From positions 1 through 6,842 of the forward strand of contig JAFGOL010000021.1 in the NCBI GenBank assembly GCA_016926495.1: a stretch of 6,842 nt of DNA. Direction: 5' to 3'. The stretch is from Oligoflexia bacterium (GTDB lineage: Bacteria; Bdellovibrionota; JAFGOL01). Of the stretch, positions 1-6,597 are shown one piece after another. Under the pieces are notes generated by a model. That model made no database searches. It saw only the letters and a list, made by a program, of their open reading frames with translations, and was not told the DNA's origin. How positions within the stretch are numbered: position 1 is the first letter of the stretch; every line of letters starts with the position of its first letter. A program made the position numbers and the translations under genes.

Positions 1-1
1 G

Positions 2-340
2 AACGCAACGGACCTATATTATATTTATTATGATACGGATATATTCGGGCCTAAGTTTTCTCTCCCTATGGGGAGCAGGTTTTCTTTCAGCCTGTATTAC
101 GGTATCGGCCGCGCGAAAATATACGAAACAACACTGTCCGGGGACTCTGATTATTCCATCAATCTTGTAAAATCATTATTGCACGCGCTGTGTGTCGAGA
201 TTGTATATTCGACAAGGCTGACCGACAGAATCGCCCTGTATCCCGTCGCCGGTTTTTTTATGCATTTCCTTGATAACGCCGGCGGTTACAGAAGGGCTTA
301 CACGGCTTTCTTCGCGGTATCGGGGGGATACGCGCTGTGA
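2..340 (+). CDS. Probable outer-membrane beta-barrel protein, C-terminal part (partial at left edge)
   Basis: The frame is open from the first bases of the window to the TGA at 338-340, giving about 112 residues with no stop. The true start is outside the window, and the internal ATG at 68 has no convincing ribosome site, so I read this as the end of a longer gene. The protein is rich in Tyr, Phe, Gly and Ser. Several stretches alternate polar and aromatic or hydrophobic residues (around SFSLYYGIG, LCVEIVYSTRL and TAFFAVSGGYAL), as in transmembrane beta-strands separated by short turns. That pattern suggests an outer-membrane barrel, but no family is recognised. The last residue is Leu rather than the usual Phe or Trp of a BamA-recognised C-terminal strand, which weakens the call. 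The stop overlaps the next gene's GTG start, so the two are probably translationally coupled. It could instead be another secreted beta-rich protein. Confidence 0.5.
   Translation, partial: NATDLYYIYYDTDIFGPKFSLPMGSRFSFSLYYGIGRAKIYETTLSGDSDYSINLVKSLLHALCVEIVYSTRLTDRIALYPVAGFFMHFLDNAGGYRRAYTAFFAVSGGYAL
322..328 (+). promoter_or_regulatory. Probable ribosome binding site for the GTG-started transglycosylase
   Basis: A purine run of six G and one A ends 8 bases before the GTG at 337, inside the upstream coding region. It supports GTG 337 as the start, together with the hydrophobic N-terminus this start creates. The match to GGAGG is imperfect. Reinitiation through the GTGA overlap may contribute. 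Confidence 0.4.
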
Positions 341-2529
341 AATTGCTGCTTGTCCTTTTTTTATCTTCAGGAGTTTATTGCAAACAGCTTGAGCTTATGC
401 CCAGGGTGGAAATGCCTCTAGTCGAAAATCTTGATGTTGCGTCTGTTATGAAACAGAAAAGGAAGGACCCCCGTTACAGGAGCATGTACAATTTCATGCT
501 CGGCGTGGCGTACGTGGAAAAGGCGGATTACGAAAAAGCGTACCTGCAGTTGAAAAAAACCCCGTCCATACCTTATCTTGAGGATTACATCAGGTACTAC
601 AGGAGCCTTTCAGGGTGCAGGTATTCCAATAATATTACCGTTATAAAGGAATCCGTCGAAGAACTTTACTACATATTGAGCAGGGGAAGGGGCAATATCG
701 TGGAAAAGGCCAAAAACGAAGTTGCCGGCTGTGAATTCAAGCTCGCGAAAAATTACGCCATATCCGGGAACCTGTCAAAATCCGTCGAATACCTGGTCCG
801 GGCCAGGGACAGGAATTATTCTGATCTTGAGTCCGAGTTTTACCTTATCAAGCTTTACATAAAGATGGATAAAAAGCTCGCGTACGGCTTAATGCTTGAT
901 CTTTACAAAAGATTCGGACAGGACAGGGTAAAATCGTATTTTTCGCTGTTGCCCGAGTCGGTGAGCAAGGACTTATTATCGTATATGGGTGACAGCGGAG
1001 TTTCGGGAAAGTCAAGGGACAGCGAATTTCACCTTGAAGAATCGCACCTGATAGACTCCATGCTTCTTGCGTATAACGAAAACAATTACGGTGAGTTCAG
1101 GAACCTGGCTGAAAAGTATTTTCTGAAATATCCCGAGGGGATCTACCTTAAAAAATTTCATAACGCGCTTTGCGAAAGATTGTCCGTCATTTTTTCAAGC
1201 AGGATCAGGTCCGCCTCGTACTTTGAAGATGTTTTAAAATATTTCAGCCTGGATAAAATTAAATCGCTTGCCCTTTTATGCTGGAAATACAGTGACTGGG
1301 ACAACGCGGAATTCCTGCTTAAATTAATGCGGGAAAAGTTTCCGAACGATTCGGACCCGTATTACTTCCTGGCCTCTTTCTATGAAGACAGGGGGCAATT
1401 CGACGAAGCAAGGGACTGGTATGAGAGGCTGGTAAAGAAATTTCCCGGAAGCAGGTTTTATCCCAGGGGGCTTTTCAAGGTTTCGTGGATAGACCTTAAA
1501 AACAGGGAGTATAAAAAATGCGCCGAGGGCTTTACAAGGTATGTTGTTGAAGGAAACGACAGTTTTGACTGGGACATTACACCCGCGCTTTTTTTCGGTT
1601 CGCACTGTAAAAGCCAGTCAGGCCGGACTGAAGACGCCGTTAAGGATATTGACGAACTGCTTCGTAAGTACCCTTATTCGTTTTACTCGCTTGTTTCCAG
1701 AAACAGGAGAAATATCAGCCTTGTCGATGAAATTAATTCCAGCATAAAGGGAGTCGATTCAAATATAGACGCTGTGTCAGGGCAGCAGCTCTACACGATT
1801 CAGACCGCCCTGAAACTGCTAAGGGCGGGACTTGTCAGGGACGCGTCTGATGAGCTGTCGGGGCTTGATTTTAACAATCTTTCCCCAAAGTACAGCGAGA
1901 TCGTGGCAGGCATTTACAGGCACTCGGCGTCTCCTAATATGGGGATTTCCTTTTCGTACAAGTTGCTGAGCGGTTTTAAGAGGTACCTGTCCAGGATGCA
2001 TGCGGAAAGCCATTTCCCTTTGCTGTATTATGATACCCTGGATTACTTTTCGAAAAATACGGGTGTTGAACCGTATATACTCATCTCCGTTATAAGGCGC
2101 GAAAGCGCCTTCAGGCCCGACGCGGTTTCCAGCGCAGGCGCCATGGGATTAATGCAGGTAATGCCGGATACCGCCAAAAGGATAGACCCGGATGTAAACG
2201 CGTCTGATCTTACAAGTGCCGAAACAAATATAAGGGTCGCGACCCTTTATATAAAGGAACTTTTACAGAAGTATAAAGGGAACCTGGTATACGTGCTTGC
2301 AAATTACAGCGCGGGTGAGCAGGCGGTGGAGCGGTGGATCAAGTGGTACGGAAAAGATACCGACATGCTGGAATTTATAGAAGGTATTCCTGTGCAGGAA
2401 ACAAGGTGGTATGTTAAGAGTGTATTATCAAATTATTATATGTATAATGCCCTGTATGTTAAAAAGGATGTCAGTTTTATTGACCTTCTGAGCATAGGCT
2501 ACAATAGCGGAGGTGTTAAAAAGGAATGA
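337..2529 (+). CDS. Soluble lytic murein transglycosylase, Slt70-like, with helical-repeat N-terminal region
   Basis: Lytic transglycosylases of this family cleave the MurNAc-GlcNAc bond of peptidoglycan in the periplasm, leaving 1,6-anhydro-MurNAc ends. The GTG start gives Met-Lys followed by a short hydrophobic stretch (residues 3-14), which looks like a signal sequence. Cys15 follows it, but Tyr14 before the cysteine does not fit a lipobox, so lipoprotein status is uncertain. Residues about 45-560 are mostly helical with TPR-like repeats, clearest at about 340-405, resembling the Slt70 superhelical ring. Residues about 570-710 form the SLT catalytic domain: RRESAF with the expected catalytic Glu589, GAMGLMQVMP (601-610), NYSAG (656-660) and IPVQETRWYV (684-693). 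All the hallmark motifs are present, although the usual YNAG reads YSAG. At 730 residues it is longer than E. coli Slt (about 645 with signal). It overlaps both neighbours by 4 bases. The family assignment is firm; the exact subfamily and substrate preference are not. Confidence 0.93.
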   Translation: MKLLLVLFLSSGVYCKQLELMPRVEMPLVENLDVASVMKQKRKDPRYRSMYNFMLGVAYVEKADYEKAYLQLKKTPSIPYLEDYIRYYRSLSGCRYSNNITVIKESVEELYYILSRGRGNIVEKAKNEVAGCEFKLAKNYAISGNLSKSVEYLVRARDRNYSDLESEFYLIKLYIKMDKKLAYGLMLDLYKRFGQDRVKSYFSLLPESVSKDLLSYMGDSGVSGKSRDSEFHLEESHLIDSMLLAYNENNYGEFRNLAEKYFLKYPEGIYLKKFHNALCERLSVIFSSRIRSASYFEDVLKYFSLDKIKSLALLCWKYSDWDNAEFLLKLMREKFPNDSDPYYFLASFYEDRGQFDEARDWYERLVKKFPGSRFYPRGLFKVSWIDLKNREYKKCAEGFTRYVVEGNDSFDWDITPALFFGSHCKSQSGRTEDAVKDIDELLRKYPYSFYSLVSRNRRNISLVDEINSSIKGVDSNIDAVSGQQLYTIQTALKLLRAGLVRDASDELSGLDFNNLSPKYSEIVAGIYRHSASPNMGISFSYKLLSGFKRYLSRMHAESHFPLLYYDTLDYFSKNTGVEPYILISVIRRESAFRPDAVSSAGAMGLMQVMPDTAKRIDPDVNASDLTSAETNIRVATLYIKELLQKYKGNLVYVLANYSAGEQAVERWIKWYGKDTDMLEFIEGIPVQETRWYVKSVLSNYYMYNALYVKKDVSFIDLLSIGYNSGGVKKE
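2509..2514 (+). promoter_or_regulatory. Shine-Dalgarno site for trxB, inside the transglycosylase gene
   Basis: A perfect GGAGGT lies 11 bases upstream of the ATG at 2526, within the last codons of the preceding gene. It supports the ATG in the ATGA overlap as the start of the reductase and suggests independent initiation in addition to translational coupling. Confidence 0.65.
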
Positions 2530-3443
2530 GCGATTATGATGTTGGTATTGTCGGCGCCGGCCCTGCCGGGATGACAGCGGGAATATATGTAGCGCGGGCG
2601 GGCAGAAAGCCCGTTGTCCTTGAGGCGGGAGCCGCAGGCGGGCAGGTTTTTTTAAGTCACCTGGTGGAAAATTATCCCGGTTTTACCGAGCCTGTATCAG
2701 GACAAAAGCTTTCCTCGGACATGAAAGGCCAGGTACTGCGCCTGGGTGTTGAGATACTGCCTTTTTTTGTTACGGGTTTTGAAATTGAGGGAAACGAATT
2801 TATTTTAAAAAGTTACAACAGCGAGGTCCGTGTAAGGTCCGTAATATTCGCGCCGGGTTCTTCGCCCAAAAAGCTCGGTATCGAAGGTGAAGAGGAATTT
2901 TTCGGTTCCGGGGTCTCTTATTGTTCAACGTGCGACGGCATGTTCTTCAAGGGCAGGAGGGTTTTCGTGATAGGCGGAGGTAACTCGGCATTCGAGGCCG
3001 TAGAACATCTTTCGTATATCTGTGATACCGTTACCCTGGTACACCGCCGTGATCAGTTCAGGGCTGATTCAATACTTGTTGAAAGGGCGAGAAAGATGAA
3101 AAACGTGGATTTTATACTTAATTCCGTTGCGGACAAAATTGAAGGTTCGCAAAGTGTTGAATCGATATCCGTGAAAAATGTAGTAAACAACCAGGTCATC
3201 AGGCACAAGTGTGACGGTGTTTTTGTATATGTGGGAGCATTGCCCAAAAATGAACTTTTCAGCAATATACTTGATTGTAATGAACAGGGATACATAAAGG
3301 TTGATTGTGACATGAAAACCAGTATACCCGGGATATTCGCTGCCGGGGATATTATTGACAAGCCGGTGAGGCAAATCGTTACCGCTGCCGCGGACGGCTG
3401 TATAGCCGGACTGGGTGCTTTGTCATACCTTGCCGCGCTATAG
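2526..3443 (+). CDS. trxB: Thioredoxin reductase (NADPH), low-molecular-weight type
   Basis: This cytoplasmic flavoenzyme transfers electrons from NADPH through FAD and a redox disulfide to thioredoxin. The N-terminal FAD-binding motif GAGPAG sits at residues 10-15, followed by GGQV and ENYPGF, typical of TrxB. The active-site pair is Cys133 and Cys136 in CSTCDG (E. coli uses C135 and C138 with CATC). The NADPH domain carries VIGGGNSA (148-155) and HRRDQFRA (173-180); the HRR supports NADPH preference. GIFAAGDI (269-276) is the second FAD motif. The 305-residue length is close to the family's usual 305-320, and both ends look intact. The start is the ATG of an ATGA overlap, with GGAGGT upstream. 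No thioredoxin gene is visible beside it, so its partner must lie elsewhere. Because it sits between an envelope hydrolase and a c-di-GMP receptor, an envelope redox role is conceivable but unproven. A ferredoxin-dependent relative is less likely given the HRR motif. Confidence 0.95.
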   Translation: MSDYDVGIVGAGPAGMTAGIYVARAGRKPVVLEAGAAGGQVFLSHLVENYPGFTEPVSGQKLSSDMKGQVLRLGVEILPFFVTGFEIEGNEFILKSYNSEVRVRSVIFAPGSSPKKLGIEGEEEFFGSGVSYCSTCDGMFFKGRRVFVIGGGNSAFEAVEHLSYICDTVTLVHRRDQFRADSILVERARKMKNVDFILNSVADKIEGSQSVESISVKNVVNNQVIRHKCDGVFVYVGALPKNELFSNILDCNEQGYIKVDCDMKTSIPGIFAAGDIIDKPVRQIVTAAADGCIAGLGALSYLAAL

Positions 3444-3447
3444 GAAC

Positions 3448-3453
3448 AAAGGA
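3448..3453 (+). promoter_or_regulatory. Ribosome binding site for the PilZ-domain gene
   Basis: AAAGGA lies 7 bases before the ATG at 3461, in the 17-base gap after trxB. It decides in favour of 3461. An ATG at 3453 is in another frame and overlaps the site itself. Confidence 0.6.
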
Positions 3454-3460
3454 TGTTTTA

Positions 3461-4192
3461 ATGGGGAATTATAAAAAAATTGCCGACGAGGAACAGATCA
3501 ATAATTTGCTCGGTTCCGCTTTTGCGAAGCACCTTCCGGTGCGCGTGGTAAGAAGGGACGGCGACAGGGATAATGATTTTTTTATAAGGATAAAAAGCCT
3601 GAGAGCGCAGGAAAAACAGGGCAGGACCGTGCTTTTTGAAGTTGATGACGGCGACGCAATGGACTATATACGCCTGAAAAGCCCGGTTTTGTGCTTTTTT
3701 ATTGAAGCAGGGGCAGCCTACTACATGAGGCTTGAGTGGCTTGAAATGGAATCAAGGGGAGTTGTCTGCAAGGTCCCTAAATTGATATACAGGGTGCAGA
3801 GGCGAAGATTTTTCAGGGTGGATGTATTCGGCAGGGGTATAAGATGCGGTTTTTCAGAGCCGGATAAGGAGAGGGGGCTGGTTGTGCGGGATGTTATTGA
3901 CGTTGGAGTGGGAGGATGCGCGGTCAGGATAACCGAGTCTGATACCGGATGGATGAAACTGGGCAATGTAATACCCGGTTTTAAGCTTAAAATAGGCCCC
4001 AACCACTATATAAGTCCTATTGCAGCGGTACGCTTTATAGGTGTTGTTACCCTTGGGGACGGCCAGAGGCATCATAAGTGCGGGATTGAGTTTGTAAAGA
4101 TGGAAACCCTGGAAGAAAAGGAACTCTCCTATTTTGTATATTCACTGCAAAGGACAGAGGATTTCAAGCGTAAACCAAGCAAAATCAAGTAA
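3461..4192 (+). CDS. PilZ-domain protein with YcgR-like N-terminal domain, probable cyclic-di-GMP receptor
   Basis: The layout matches YcgR-type proteins: an N-terminal beta-rich domain (residues about 20-108) joined to a PilZ domain (about 111-235). YcgR proteins bind cyclic-di-GMP and slow flagellar rotation; other family members act on surface motility or polysaccharide export. The first ligand motif is well kept as QRRRFFRVD (113-121), supplying the RRxxxR arginines Arg114, Arg115 and Arg119. The second motif, normally [DN]xSxxG, reads DVGVGG (147-152), with Gly149 where Ser is usual. No signal peptide or membrane segment is visible, so it should be cytoplasmic. Its length is like that of YcgR (about 245). 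It follows trxB after 17 bases and is the last gene before an AT-rich spacer, so it probably ends the operon. No flagellar or pilus genes are in view, so its output cannot be named. PilZ membership is confident; ligand binding is inferred. Confidence 0.85.
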   Translation: MGNYKKIADEEQINNLLGSAFAKHLPVRVVRRDGDRDNDFFIRIKSLRAQEKQGRTVLFEVDDGDAMDYIRLKSPVLCFFIEAGAAYYMRLEWLEMESRGVVCKVPKLIYRVQRRRFFRVDVFGRGIRCGFSEPDKERGLVVRDVIDVGVGGCAVRITESDTGWMKLGNVIPGFKLKIGPNHYISPIAAVRFIGVVTLGDGQRHHKCGIEFVKMETLEEKELSYFVYSLQRTEDFKRKPSKIK

Positions 4193-4199
4193 TTCTTGA

Positions 4200-4226
4200 A
4201 TAATTACGAATTCTGTGTTTAATTAT
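4200..4226 (+). repeat. AT-only inverted repeat just after the PilZ gene, possible weak terminator
   Basis: ATAATTA (4200-4206) is an exact reverse complement of TAATTAT (4220-4226), with a 13-base loop. A T7 run follows 8 bases later (4235-4241). The position, directly after a stop codon, suits transcription termination. The stem has no G-C pairs and the T run is displaced, so it would be a poor intrinsic terminator. It may simply be an AT-rich promoter region. Confidence 0.25.
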
Positions 4227-4244
4227 GCCAGTTATTTTTTTATA

Positions 4245-4266
4245 GCAGGCTTTTAAAGAGGTCTGC
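4245..4266 (+). repeat. Imperfect inverted repeat in the EF-G-like gene's leader
   Basis: GCAGGC (4245-4250) can pair with GTCTGC (4261-4266) through five Watson-Crick pairs and one G-T, leaving a 10-base loop. It lies 84 bases before the ATG of the EF-G-like gene. No T run follows it, so it does not look like a terminator. It could be an operator or a leader hairpin, or chance. Confidence 0.25.
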
Positions 4267-4332
4267 CAACTCAATTTTGTTAATCTGAGGAGTCTAGATA
4301 TTTACTATTACCTGGTCCATCAACATCTTTTC

Positions 4333-4339
4333 GGGAGGT
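4333..4339 (+). promoter_or_regulatory. Strong Shine-Dalgarno site for the EF-G-like gene
   Basis: GGGAGGT lies 10 bases before the ATG at 4350. An in-frame TTG at 4341 is only one base after it, too close for initiation. A further ATG at 4356 is 16 bases away. The site therefore favours ATG 4350 and removes three residues from the longest open frame. Confidence 0.7.
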
Positions 4340-4349
4340 ATTGTTTTTT

Positions 4350-6392
4350 ATGGGTATGCCTATAGACAAAAAAAGAGTTGTAACAGTTATTTCACCGGAC
4401 GGAAACGGTAAAACTTCAATTGTCAAAAGGCTGTTGGGTGTTAAAGAGGATATACCTGTTGAGCCCGAGGAGGAAAAACGCGGCTATACTCTTTCCTCAA
4501 AAACATTTGTATCCGAAGACAAGGAAAGCGAGTTTGCGGTAATAGATACACCGGGTTCGCTTAACTATATCAATGATGTTATTAATACGATTATGGTTTC
4601 CAACGGGGCCGTATACGTGCTTGATGCCACAACCGGCGCAACCGATCAGGGCTCAAGGCTGTGGAGGCGCATTAAGGATTATAACGTTCCCACGATTATA
4701 TTTGTAAATATGATGGATTCCGATGACGCGGATTACGATAATTCCCTGGAAAGCCTGAGAAATGTTTTCAAGGTTTCACCGCTGCCCATTGCCATTCCGG
4801 TAGGCAAGGGCACCGAATTTACGGGCGTCATTAACCTTATAACCCAGAAATTATATACATATAAGGATGACAGCGGGAAAGCCAAAGAGGAAGCCATTCC
4901 TGAGCAATACAAGGAATTGTTTGACAGGTACAGGGAAAAGATGGTTGAAGCCGTTGTTGAAACGGACGAAAAACTGATGGAAAAATATTTTGAAGGCGGC
5001 GAGATCTCGGATTCCGAACTGAGATCTGTTTTGGGGCGCTCGGTGAAAAACAGGAGCGCGTTTCCGGTGTTTGTCGGCTCTTCACAGAAAAATATCGGCA
5101 TTGATCTTCTCAAAAACGCCTTTTTTTACTATTATCCCGCTCACAATGAGTTTAACGCCATAAGTTTTGAAGACGGGGAAACCGCGGACACAAATCCGAA
5201 CGCTCCGTTCGCGGGTTATGTTTTTAAAACCAAAATTGACAATTACACGGGTAAAACAAATTATATAAAGGTGGTTTCCGGCTCTATTAATAAGTCTTCC
5301 AAGCTAACTGTCGCGAACATCAATTCTTCTTTGAAAATTTCAAAGATATATAAACCGCTTGCGGGCGGCCTGAAGGCGGTTGAGGAAGCTTCCTCCGGGG
5401 ATATCATCGTCCTGGACAAGTGCGAGGAACTCAAGACCGGCCATAGCGTGGTTGATTCTTCCATTTCCAAAAAGATTTTAAAAAGCGCGCCTGAACCCAA
5501 GAGGGTTTTGAACTACGCGGTGGATGTAACCGATAAAAAGCTTGAGGAAAAGGTAGCAATAGCCCTGAAAAAAATTATCGATGAGGATCCGTCAATAGGA
5601 TATACAAGGATCCCGGAAACCAAGGAACTTGTAATTTCCGGACTGGGCCAGCTTCAGATGGACGTTGTCAAAGAGATGCTCAAGGAAAAGTACAAGCTGG
5701 ATGTTATATTCAGACCCCCAAGAATACAATACCGGGAGACAATTACAAAGTCGGTGCAGGTGCAGGGACGCCATAAAAAGCAGTCGGGCGGACATGGCCA
5801 GTTCGCGGATACGTGGATCAAGGCGGAACCCCTGTCCAGGAACAGCGGATTTGAGTTTGTAGACGCTATTGTGGGTGGTGTTATACCCAGAAACTTTATT
5901 CCTTCGGTCGAAAAAGGAATAAAAAAATCCATGGAGAAGGGAACGGTCGCCGGTTATCCGGTTATTGATTTCAAGGTGACCCTGTATGACGGCAGTCATC
6001 ACAGCGTGGACTCTTCGGACATGGCATTCCAGATCGCCGGTTCCATCGCGTATAAAAAGGCAATGGAGGAAGCCGGGCCCATCCTGCTGGAACCGATCAT
6101 GAATATAAGGGTCAGTGTTCCGGAGGAATTTGTGGGATCGATCACAAATGATCTGAGCGGAAGGAGAGGAAGGATAACCGGAATGGATTCAAATGACGAG
6201 GGAAGCATGGTAAAGGCGCAGGTTCCCCTGTCCGAGCTTTCAAGCTACGCCCCTGAACTTCATTCCATGACCAAGGGACTGGGCGTTTTCGAGATGGAAT
6301 TCGCCACGTACGAGGAATTGCCGTCACAGTTTGTAAACAAGATAGTTGATGACACAAAAAAGTGGCGTGAATCAGAGGAGTCCGCGCACTGA
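4350..6392 (+). CDS. Elongation factor G-like translational GTPase (divergent EF-G paralogue)
   Basis: The 680-residue protein has EF-G domain order. The G domain with a G' insert (about 8-270) is followed by domain II (about 285-385), III (about 390-465), IV (about 466-590) and V (about 590-670). [12 protein letters not shown] (473-484) and the loop around [11 protein letters not shown] (to 556) place it with the EF-G-like (FusA2-type) group rather than canonical FusA, whose matching stretch begins GKFKRQSGG. EF-G moves tRNA and mRNA on the ribosome; the job of this paralogue is not known. Its GTP motifs are odd. The P-loop SPDGNGKT (15-22) has Ser for the first Gly. Switch I is about 12 residues shorter than in E. 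coli EF-G. RGYTLS (44-49) keeps the Mg-binding Thr47. DTPGS (66-70) has Ser70 where EF-G has the catalytic His. NMMD (120-123) lacks the Lys of NKxD. Domain III reads GLGQLQMD (431-438) against GMGELHLD. The frame is intact and domains II-V are well conserved, so it is probably functional but with altered or absent GTPase activity. Confidence 0.9.
   Translation: MGMPIDKKRVVTVISPDGNGKTSIVKRLLGVKEDIPVEPEEEKRGYTLSSKTFVSEDKESEFAVIDTPGSLNYINDVINTIMVSNGAVYVLDATTGATDQGSRLWRRIKDYNVPTIIFVNMMDSDDADYDNSLESLRNVFKVSPLPIAIPVGKGTEFTGVINLITQKLYTYKDDSGKAKEEAIPEQYKELFDRYREKMVEAVVETDEKLMEKYFEGGEISDSELRSVLGRSVKNRSAFPVFVGSSQKNIGIDLLKNAFFYYYPAHNEFNAISFEDGETADTNPNAPFAGYVFKTKIDNYTGKTNYIKVVSGSINKSSKLTVANINSSLKISKIYKPLAGGLKAVEEASSGDIIVLDKCEELKTGHSVVDSSISKKILKSAPEPKRVLNYAVDVTDKKLEEKVAIALKKIIDEDPSIGYTRIPETKELVISGLGQLQMDVVKEMLKEKYKLDVIFRPPRIQYRETITKSVQVQGRHKKQSGGHGQFADTWIKAEPLSRNSGFEFVDAIVGGVIPRNFIPSVEKGIKKSMEKGTVAGYPVIDFKVTLYDGSHHSVDSSDMAFQIAGSIAYKKAMEEAGPILLEPIMNIRVSVPEEFVGSITNDLSGRRGRITGMDSNDEGSMVKAQVPLSELSSYAPELHSMTKGLGVFEMEFATYEELPSQFVNKIVDDTKKWRESEESAH
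6374..6380 (+). promoter_or_regulatory. Ribosome binding site for the small Cys-rich gene
   Basis: AGAGGAG lies inside the end of the EF-G-like gene, 11 bases before the ATG at 6392. It supports the start within the TGATG overlap over the in-frame ATG at 6404, which would remove Cys3. Confidence 0.5.
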
Positions 6393-6595
6393 TGGCTTGT
6401 GACATGAAAAACAATAACCTTAAAATGTGCAACTGCACATATCCCTGTTCCAGGAAGGGCAAATGCTGCGAGTGTCTTTCCTATCACAGGAGCATGGGTG
6501 AATTGCCGGCCTGCTATTTCGACGCTGAGACGGAAAAAACGTATGACAGAAGCGTTAGCAATTATATGAAGATGCTGGAAAGGAGAAGGAAATAA
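6392..6595 (+). CDS. Small eight-cysteine protein, DUF6485-like
   Basis: This 67-residue protein has eight cysteines: 3, 13, 15, 19, 25, 26, 28 and 41. Most lie in a compact block containing [16 protein letters not shown] (13-28), followed by [13 protein letters not shown] (31-43) and a charged helical tail. From memory this pattern matches the uncharacterised family DUF6485. The CxC, CC and CxxxC spacing suggests a zinc- or iron-sulfur-binding knuckle, but the ligand set is not established. No signal peptide or membrane segment is visible, so it is probably cytoplasmic. The ATG overlaps the EF-G-like stop by one base (TGATG), pointing to coupled translation and perhaps a shared role. An internal ATG at 6404 is possible but loses Cys3. 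All six arginines are AGG or AGA, like the neighbours, so there is no sign of recent transfer. Its function is unknown. Confidence 0.8.
   Translation: MACDMKNNNLKMCNCTYPCSRKGKCCECLSYHRSMGELPACYFDAETEKTYDRSVSNYMKMLERRRK
6582..6590 (+). promoter_or_regulatory. Ribosome binding site for the LOG-family gene
   Basis: GGAGAAGGA ends 7 bases before the ATG at 6598 and overlaps the last codons of the Cys-rich gene. It fixes the start, since only 2 bases separate the previous TAA from the ATG. Confidence 0.6.
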
Positions 6596-6597
6596 CC

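Larger units (their letters stand above)
4193..4349 (+). other. Intergenic spacer between two gene blocks, probably holding a terminator and/or promoter
   Basis: This 157-base stretch is clearly more AT-rich than the flanking genes and is the only gap over 20 bases in the window. It holds two inverted repeats (4200-4226 and 4245-4266), a run of seven T at 4235-4241, and loose promoter hexamers. One pair is TTGTTA (4277-4282) and TATTTA (4299-4304) with 16 bases between; another is TTGAAT (4196-4201) and TTAATT (4219-4224) with 17 between. None is close enough to consensus to call firmly. It ends in a strong ribosome site. I see no small ORF, tRNA or recognisable riboswitch. Confidence 0.5.

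Noticed and set aside
2922..2933. CSTC active site of TrxB as an unusual redox centre
   Set aside because: CATC to CSTC is a minor change within the CxxC spacing, and the other motifs are standard.
3053..3374. Two overlapping reverse-strand open frames of about 100 residues
   Set aside because: Both lie within trxB, whose NADPH and FAD motifs in the forward frame are unambiguous.
4245..4266. Hairpin as an intrinsic terminator
   Set aside because: The T run lies before, not after, the stem on the + strand, and the reverse reading is followed by A residues.
4341..4349. TTG at 4341 as the start of the EF-G-like gene
   Set aside because: It is only one base after the GGGAGGT ribosome site. ATG 4350 has workable spacing and is the stronger start codon.
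4392..4718. EF-G-like gene as a decaying pseudogene
   Set aside because: The altered G motifs could suggest decay, but the frame is intact over 680 codons, domains II-V keep family signatures, and a strong ribosome site is present.
4733..5113. 126-residue reverse-strand open frame
   Set aside because: Fully inside the EF-G-like coding region, Ser/Leu-rich as expected from antisense reading, with no recognisable motif.
5592..6002. 136-residue reverse-strand open frame
   Set aside because: It lies entirely within the well-conserved EF-G-like gene, resembles no known family, and is best explained as a shadow of codon usage on the other strand.
6142..6487. Reverse-strand open frames across the EF-G-like/Cys-rich junction
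   Set aside because: Both forward genes here are supported by family motifs and ribosome sites. The reverse frames have neither.
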